This document shows, piece by piece, positions 59,901-64,000 of a stretch of 64,000 nt of DNA. Within the stretch, counting starts at the first letter, position 1; each line of letters begins with the position of its first letter. Below the pieces are notes generated by a model. It saw nothing but the letters and a program-made list of their open reading frames with translations, was not told the origin of the DNA and did no database searches. This DNA comes from Alteraurantiacibacter buctensis (GTDB lineage Bacteria > Pseudomonadota > Alphaproteobacteria > Sphingomonadales > Sphingomonadaceae). The stretch spans positions 558,001 through 622,000 of the forward strand of contig NZ_WTYV01000001.1 in NCBI RefSeq assembly GCF_009827655.1, read 5' to 3'. The position numbers and the translations under genes were made by a program.

Positions 59901-60287
59901 ATGCTGTTCGGCATCGTGGCCAAGAACTCGATCCTGCTGATCGACTTCGCGCTGGAGGAAATGGCCACCGGCGCTTCCAAGCGCGATGCCATCGTGGAAG
60001 CCGGCCACAAGCGCGCCCAGCCGATCGTGATGACCACGGTGGCCATGGTGGCGGGCATGGTGCCCACGGCGCTGTCGCTGGCGGGCGATTCCGCCTGGCG
60101 GGCGCCGATGGGCACGGTGGTGATCGGCGGCCTGATCCTGTCCACCCTGCTCACCCTGCTGATCGTGCCGGCGGGCTTCAGCCTGGCCGACGGGCTGGAG
60201 AAGCGCCTGGGTCCGTGGCTGCGCGACAACCTGCTGTCCTACAAGCCGGGCGATGCCGCCCCCACGGAGCCGGCCCCGGCCGAGTGA
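56904..60287 (+). CDS. RND-family efflux permease with an extra central membrane insertion
   Basis: A 1127-residue proton-driven pump. Typical RND elements are the N-terminal SAWSIRNPIVPLLAFLGLMLAGI, the periplasmic porter domains, helix 4 motif GLVAGVLVDDAIVEIENIVRHM with the proton-relay aspartates, and FGIVAKNSILLIDFALEE in the second half. The usual length is 1020-1060; the excess lies near residues 515-605, between the sixth and seventh helices, where two added hydrophobic segments (HIAALVTGALVLAAMGWF and GTAILAYLIGGVVNFILGLIAG) are inserted, flanked by similar RWSL and DHRLW pieces. Drug or metabolite substrate unknown. Forms an operon with the adaptor. Confidence 0.92.
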   Translation: MDFRNISAWSIRNPIVPLLAFLGLMLAGIMAFQRMDVQDRPDIEFPQVNVQISQPGAAPSEIENQITQRVESAVQTLDGIENIRSTASEGSSSTQIEFALGTDIAEAVNEVKSAVDQIRGELPDGILEPRVFKNQTSSQPIVYFGVTADDMTVEELSWFIDDTITKALLTVPGLAEVNRSGGVDREILVILDPAKMQALGVTASQVNQTLRQTNVNAAGGQAEIAGSRQSVRVLGNAATAYELSQTQVSIGGGRAVKLADIATVRDAYGEIRSQAKIGGRQVVIFGITRARGESDVTVYDGAVEVLEQLQEENPGLHFTRLFTEVDYTKAQYESSMAAMVEGAILAVIVVFLFLRDWRATIIAALAIPLSAIPTFYFMEWLGFSLNTMSLLALGLVAGVLVDDAIVEIENIVRHMRMGKSAYQASIDAADEIGLAVVATTFSIVAVFLPVGLMPGVSGQFFKNFGLTVVASVLMSLAVARMITPMVAAYFLKAKGEAAHGEGRMMDMYMAVLRWSLDDSGFRAMRARIGKTGSRLAFHIAALVTGALVLAAMGWFGGDSAEEGGWSIGSVLGTAILAYLIGGVVNFILGLIAGRFIGYDANAFVARSRYLAARFLDHRLWMMGVGLVALGFTGFVITKIPQQFFPNADSDFAMIRVSMVPGTTLEQTDEVISTIAARMQEEQEVSLALGIANEGSGMIRIVFKPDRERDSLTFQRELTPYLQSVPDARANFQESGPGAQGGTGRAISIMLSGSDPVALEQAANALVEQMQGVEGAVGPRIEIDLQRPELIITPNEDLAASLGVTTQALSQAIRIATLGDIDQNAAKFSLSDRQIPIRVRLAEGDRRNLSVIRNLPVPTSSGGSVPLERVATITLGSGPTSIERYNQNRRVFVSADLAPGTAKGDVMNAINRLPAMAELPTGVTNTPVGEDEWLAEMINSFGMALLTAILLVFSVLVLLYRRLVSPLVNMGSLFLAPLGGLLLLWALGQPLSLPVFIGILMLFGIVAKNSILLIDFALEEMATGASKRDAIVEAGHKRAQPIVMTTVAMVAGMVPTALSLAGDSAWRAPMGTVVIGGLILSTLLTLLIVPAGFSLADGLEKRLGPWLRDNLLSYKPGDAAPTEPAPAE

Positions 60288-60300
60288 CGGGGCCTTGCGG

Positions 60301-61584
60301 ATGAGCACGCGGGGATCCCCGGGCGCAAGCCTCGCCGGTTTGGCCCCGGGCCTGCCGCCCGACCGCGGACGCCGCATGCGGATTACCGCCACGCTGCTGC
60401 TGGTGGCGATGGCGGGCCTGTTCGGCTTCGCGCTGCATTTCGAGGACAGCCATCCCGCCTGGCCCTGGGTGCTGGCCTTCAGCGAGGCCGCCATGGTGGG
60501 CGGCCTGGCCGACTGGTTCGCGGTGACCGCGCTGTTCCGCCACCCGCTGGGCCTGCCGATTCCGCACACTGCGATCATCCCCACCAACAAGGACCGCATC
60601 GCCGATTCGATGGCCGGCTTCCTGCGGCAGAATTTCCTCACCCCACTGGTGGTCGCCCGCCGCATGCGCGAGGTGAACGTGGCGCGCGCTGCCGGCGAGT
60701 TCCTGGTGCAGCAGCGCGAAGGTGAAGCAGGCCGCTTGCGCGCCGGCGTGATCCAGCTTGCGGTGGACCTGCTGCAATCGCTCGATCCTGACCGGCTGGG
60801 CAACCAGGTGAAGGCGGGGCTGGCGCGGCAGATCGAGAAGGTGGAGGTGTCCCCCCTGCTCGGCAAGATGCTGGATGCTGCGATTGCCGACCAGCGCCAC
60901 CGCCCGCTGGTCGATGGCATGATCCGCTGGACCGGCGAGACGCTGGAAGCCAACGAGGACATGGTCCGCGCCATGATCCAAAACCGCGCCAACGCCGTGC
61001 TGCGGTGGACCGGGCTGGACGAGCGGCTGGCCAATTCGGTGCTCGACGGGCTCTACCGCCTGCTGGCCGAAGTGCTGGTCGATCCCGGCCATCCGCTAAG
61101 GGGCAAGCTGGAAGCGGGCCTGGCCGGGCTGGCGGCAGACTTGCAGGCCGACCCCGCCATGCGCGCCAAGGTGGAGCAACTGAAGAACGATCTGCTCAGC
61201 AACCCCGCCGTGGGCGACTGGTGGATGGGCATCTGGGAACGGCTGCGGCTGGGCCTGATCGACATGGCGCGCGATCCCAATGGCGCGCTGGGCGGCCAGT
61301 TCGGCCAGGCGCTGAAGGAACTGGGCGAGACGCTGAAGGCCGATCCGGCGCTGCAATTGCAGATCAACCGGCTGGTCCGCCGCACCGTGGTGGGCATTGC
61401 CAGCCGCCACGGCGAACAGATCGTCCGGCTGGTGTCCGAGACCGTGAAGGGCTGGGATGCGCAGACCATCACCACCCGCATCGAACGCGCCGTGGGCCGC
61501 GACCTGCAGTTCATCCGCATCAACGGCACGCTGGTGGGCGGGCTGGTGGGCCTGGCCATCCACGCGCTGACGCTGGTGGTCTAG
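60301..61584 (+). CDS. DUF445 family membrane protein
   Basis: A 427-residue protein with a hydrophobic helix near residues 25-45 (RITATLLLVAMAGLFGFAL), the family motif SEAAMVGGLADWFAVTALFRHPLGLPIPHTAIIP, a long soluble helical middle, and a C-terminal helix (GTLVGGLVGLAIHALTLVV). This is the DUF445/YjiN-like layout, function unknown. It follows the RND pump by 13 bp on the same strand and probably shares its transcript. It converges with the next gene. Confidence 0.87.
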   Translation: MSTRGSPGASLAGLAPGLPPDRGRRMRITATLLLVAMAGLFGFALHFEDSHPAWPWVLAFSEAAMVGGLADWFAVTALFRHPLGLPIPHTAIIPTNKDRIADSMAGFLRQNFLTPLVVARRMREVNVARAAGEFLVQQREGEAGRLRAGVIQLAVDLLQSLDPDRLGNQVKAGLARQIEKVEVSPLLGKMLDAAIADQRHRPLVDGMIRWTGETLEANEDMVRAMIQNRANAVLRWTGLDERLANSVLDGLYRLLAEVLVDPGHPLRGKLEAGLAGLAADLQADPAMRAKVEQLKNDLLSNPAVGDWWMGIWERLRLGLIDMARDPNGALGGQFGQALKELGETLKADPALQLQINRLVRRTVVGIASRHGEQIVRLVSETVKGWDAQTITTRIERAVGRDLQFIRINGTLVGGLVGLAIHALTLVV

Positions 61585-61591
61585 CGCCCCT

Positions 61592-62515
61592 TTATCGGCG
61601 CGGCGGGGGCGGGGTCAGGCCAAAAAGAAAGTCGACGATCCAGTAGCTTGCCATCGGCTGCCCGGCAGCATCCAGTGCGGGCAGGAAGCGTCCGTTCTCC
61701 ATGATGGCGTTGCACACCCGCTCGTTCTTCGCTGCGTCCAGCGAGACCCACAAGGCGCTGCAGGCCGTGGGCCGGCCTTCGGCGCTCACCATCACGCGGA
61801 ACGGATTGCGCCCGGCTGACAGCGAAGCGAAATCGCCAAAGCCGATCGCCCCGTCTGGTATCCAGTCGGATGCAGGACCATCGGGAGCGGCGCGGCGGGT
61901 CATCGTCTGGTGCCTTTCCCAGTCAAGGCCCCAGGTGCGCAACAGGTCATCCTGGCAGGCCTGCAACGCGGTGATGGCGGCCCGCAGGCTGCCGGTCTCC
62001 AGCCGCACCGGCTGGGTCAGTCCATCGTTGAATTCAATCGCCGTGATGCCGGCAGCATAGGCCTGTTCGGCGGCGCGGTCATAGACCGGCTGCGGCGTGC
62101 CGGGCGCTGGCGGCGTCGTTCCCGCAGCGGGCGGGGCGGCCAGCAGCACATTGCCAAGGTTGTAGTAGTGCTGACCCCCGCCCATTTCGGCGGTGATATA
62201 GCGTGCCGAACGATGCTCGCCCGATGGCTGGAAGGTGAAGCCCAGCTCCTCAGCCGTGCGGTAGAAGCTCAATGCATCGGTCACCAGCACCACGCGCACC
62301 AGCGGATCGGCCCGGTTGCGCTCCAGCGCCAGGGCGATCTGCCGGCCGCCATTGGTGAATACACGGGCGATGCGGCATTCCTCGTCCGCCGCCTCAAGCT
62401 GCCATTGGCCGGTGCGCGTGAACACCGTTGGCACGGCATCCTGCGCCATGGCGGGCTTGGTGCTGGCAGCCAGCATCATGCTGGCGCAGGCCAGCGCGGT
62501 CAGTGTGCGGATCAT
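61592..62515 (-). CDS. Secreted protein with TonB-C-like C-terminal domain
   Basis: A 307-residue protein with a signal peptide (residues 1-24, ending AMAQ). An N-terminal domain contains WQLEAADEECRIARVF, a pattern of sphingomonad secreted proteins, and the last 80 residues look like the TonB C-terminal fold seen in energy-transducer-related proteins: FRVMVSAEGRPTACSALWVS and NERVCNAIMENGRFLPALDAAG. There is no membrane anchor for coupling to ExbBD, so a transducer role is unlikely. It converges on DUF445 and lies downstream of the sucC terminator region on the minus strand. Function unknown. Confidence 0.68.
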   Translation of the reverse strand: MIRTLTALACASMMLAASTKPAMAQDAVPTVFTRTGQWQLEAADEECRIARVFTNGGRQIALALERNRADPLVRVVLVTDALSFYRTAEELGFTFQPSGEHRSARYITAEMGGGQHYYNLGNVLLAAPPAAGTTPPAPGTPQPVYDRAAEQAYAAGITAIEFNDGLTQPVRLETGSLRAAITALQACQDDLLRTWGLDWERHQTMTRRAAPDGPASDWIPDGAIGFGDFASLSAGRNPFRVMVSAEGRPTACSALWVSLDAAKNERVCNAIMENGRFLPALDAAGQPMASYWIVDFLFGLTPPPPRR

Positions 62516-62604
62516 GGCTCTCCCCCGTGTTTCCCCACGGGCAAGCTATCCGCCAACCGGACAAAATCAATCAGGCAATTTGTAACAAGTGTCGCGCGGC
62601 GGAC

Positions 62605-62645
62605 AGCAAAAGGGCCGCGCCGGATTGCTCCCGCGCGGCCCCTTC
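62605..62645. terminator. Intrinsic terminator downstream of sucC
   Basis: GGGCCGCGC pairs with GCGCGGCCC around a 12-base loop. On the minus strand it is followed by TTTTGC, as expected for the sucC transcript; on the plus strand CTTCTGTTTTCC follows. Confidence 0.8.
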
Positions 62646-62665
62646 TGTTTTCCGGCGCTGCAGTC

Positions 62666-63865
62666 TCAGGCGGCCTTCTTCACCTCGGCCACGATCTTCT
62701 GCGCGGCATCGCCCAGGTCGTCCGCCGGCACGATGGCGAGGCCCGAGTTGGCGAGGATCGCCTTGCCGGCGTCCACGTTGGTGCCTTCCAGGCGCACCAC
62801 CAGCGGCACGGACAGGTTCACTTCCTTGGCCGCCGCGACAATGCCTTCCGCGATGGTGTCGCAGCGCATGATGCCGCCGAAGATGTTGACCAGGATGCCC
62901 TTCACGGCCGGATCGCTGAGGATGATCTTGAAGGCCGCGGTCACCTTTTCCTTGTTGGCGCCGCCGCCCACATCCAGGAAGTTGGCCGGGAACATGCCGT
63001 TCAGCTTGATGATGTCCATCGTCGCCATGGCGAGCCCTGCGCCGTTGACCATGCAGCCGATGTCGCCATCCAGCTTGATGTAGGCCAGGTCGTACTTGGA
63101 GGCTTCCACCTCCATCGGGTCTTCCTCGGTCTCGTCGCGCAGCGCTTCCACGTCCTTGTGGCGGAACATGGCATTGCTATCGAAGCTCATCTTGGTGTCG
63201 AGCACCAGCAGGCGGCCATCCTTGGTTTCCACCAGCGGGTTGATCTCCAGCATGGCGCAATCGAGGCTGGTGAAGGCGGTGTAGAGCTGGGCGGCCAGCT
63301 TCTGCGCCTGCTTGTTCAGCTCACCCGTCAGCTTCAGCGCGAAGGCCACGGCGCGTCCGTGGTGCGGCATGAAGCCGGTGGCGGGATCGATGGTAATGGT
63401 GGTGATCTTCTCCGGCGTGTCGTGCGCCACGGTCTCGATGTCCATGCCGCCTTCGGTGGAGACGATCATGGCCACGCGGCCCGATGCGCGGTCAACCACC
63501 ATCGACAGGTAGTATTCGGCGGCGATATCCACCCCGTCGGTGATGTACAGGCGGTTGACCTGCTTGCCGGCCTCACCCGTCTGCACGGTGACCAGAGTGT
63601 TGCCCAGCATCTCGCGGGCGTTGCTTTCCACCTCGTCCAGCGAGAAGGCCAGCCGCACGCCGCCCTTGGCATCGGGGCCAAGTTCCTTGAACTTGCCCTT
63701 GCCGCGCCCGCCGGCGTGGATCTGTGCCTTCACCACGTAAAGCGGCCCCGGCAGCGTCTTGGCGGCGGCAACCGCTTCCTCCACCGTCAGCGCGGCAACG
63801 CCTGCGGGGATGCCGATGCCGAACTTGGCCAGCAGTTCCTTGCCCTGGTATTCGTGGATGTTCAT
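62666..63865 (-). CDS. sucC: Succinate--CoA ligase subunit beta
   Basis: ADP-forming subunit of succinyl-CoA synthetase in the citric-acid cycle. The 399-residue protein has the ATP-grasp domain ([17 protein letters not shown] at the start, [20 protein letters not shown]) and the ligase domain with [14 protein letters not shown] and [16 protein letters not shown]. It probably continues in an operon with sucD, which is not in the window: sucD usually follows sucC, but here a terminator does, so it may lie elsewhere. The upstream side (63866-64000) holds no gene that I can support. Confidence 0.95.
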   Translation of the reverse strand: MNIHEYQGKELLAKFGIGIPAGVAALTVEEAVAAAKTLPGPLYVVKAQIHAGGRGKGKFKELGPDAKGGVRLAFSLDEVESNAREMLGNTLVTVQTGEAGKQVNRLYITDGVDIAAEYYLSMVVDRASGRVAMIVSTEGGMDIETVAHDTPEKITTITIDPATGFMPHHGRAVAFALKLTGELNKQAQKLAAQLYTAFTSLDCAMLEINPLVETKDGRLLVLDTKMSFDSNAMFRHKDVEALRDETEEDPMEVEASKYDLAYIKLDGDIGCMVNGAGLAMATMDIIKLNGMFPANFLDVGGGANKEKVTAAFKIILSDPAVKGILVNIFGGIMRCDTIAEGIVAAAKEVNLSVPLVVRLEGTNVDAGKAILANSGLAIVPADDLGDAAQKIVAEVKKAA

Positions 63866-64000
63866 GTGGAGGTGACCTTCGGGAGAGAGAGTTGAGAGTC
63901 GCTGCGGCCTAAAGCACTAACGCGTCGCGCTTGCAATGCGGGAACCGCCATCCCAAGTTGCCCAGCGATGATCGACCGCTTTCGCCTGAGGGATATCTGC

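Noticed and set aside
56967-61034. Very long antisense reading frame opposite the RND pump (1355 codons)
   Set aside because: It mirrors the pump gene on the other strand. High GC removes stop codons in shadow frames; the translated text is rich in His, Gln, Gly and Arg with no domain.
1-64000. CRISPR arrays, prophage genes, intact insertion sequences, rRNA or tRNA genes
   Set aside because: Reading both strands, I found no regularly spaced repeats, integrase, transposase, capsid genes, or cloverleaf-like sequences in the gaps.
63968-64000. ATG reading frame open to the window end
   Set aside because: Only 11 codons are visible, too few to support a gene.

Overview
The window is a dense, high-GC chromosomal segment of an alphaproteobacterium, most likely a sphingomonad (Sphingomonadales, Erythrobacteraceae-like). 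The evidence is the mnmE-mnmG-rsmG-parA-parB origin-proximal cluster with parS sites, SciP and TrcR/DUF1013 (alphaproteobacterial cell-cycle regulators), a CarD/CdnL gene next to a ferredoxin and a SUV3-like helicase, a bactofilin beside an M23 peptidase, a textbook EcfG-type promoter, and several secreted proteins of sphingomonad type. The lineage is inferred from gene content and protein style, not from a search. I see no rRNA, tRNA, CRISPR array, prophage or intact insertion sequence.

Layout. 1-4.5 kb: end of mnmE, then mnmG, rsmG, parA and parB in one operon with ATGA overlaps, three parS-like palindromes and a bidirectional terminator. 4.5-11.5 kb: glycine-zipper envelope protein, free methionine sulfoxide reductase, sorbosone-dehydrogenase-like protein, DUF815 ATPase, SUV3-like helicase and S4 protein. 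11.5-16 kb: fdxA, carD, two DUF2807 proteins flanking a small lipoprotein, and tsaC/sua5. 16-22.4 kb: M23 peptidase, hemB, two tandem GNAT acetyltransferases, gamma-carbonic anhydrase, DUF167, a SulP transporter without STAS domain, and a truncated haemoglobin. 22.4-28.2 kb: ATP-dependent DNA ligase with its partner exonuclease, an orphan small protein, clpA and DUF1192. 28.3-33.7 kb: quinone oxidoreductase with an unknown coupled protein, a 547-nt gap with REP-like hairpins, an LpxH-like phosphoesterase with a glycosyltransferase, and TrcR.

33.7-43.4 kb is cell-envelope and housekeeping: bactofilin and M23 peptidase (overlapping), proA, aldo/keto reductase, nadD, rsfS, rlmH, EnvC-like protein, C-terminal processing protease, dsbB and coq7. 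43.4-49.9 kb: secreted Cys-containing protein, wecB and wecC separated by a 216-nt spacer with a long inverted repeat, GFA-family protein, fabI, BrkB-like membrane protein and a DnaJ-class chaperone. 49.9-55.4 kb: pdxH, CDF transporter, a lipoprotein serine hydrolase divergent from a small Cys-rich membrane protein, mnmA, an unknown gene coupled to sciP, and a GlsB/YeaQ stress membrane protein under a predicted EcfG promoter. 55.7-63.9 kb: RND efflux adaptor and pump (with an unusual central insertion), DUF445, a secreted TonB-C-like protein and sucC.

Functionally the window is a core chromosome block: chromosome partition, tRNA wobble-uridine modification (mnmE, mnmG, mnmA), cell-cycle transcription control (SciP, TrcR, CarD), peptidoglycan and envelope remodelling (three LytM-domain proteins, CtpA, bactofilin, LpxH-like, WecBC), and central metabolism (hemB, proA, nadD, fabI, pdxH, coq7, sucC). 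No complete new defence or biosynthetic system is evident. The most unusual items are the insertion in the RND pump, the inverted repeat before wecC, an orphan small protein with a lasso-leader-like motif, the Cys-rich protein opposite the serine hydrolase, and the unknown gene coupled to sciP.
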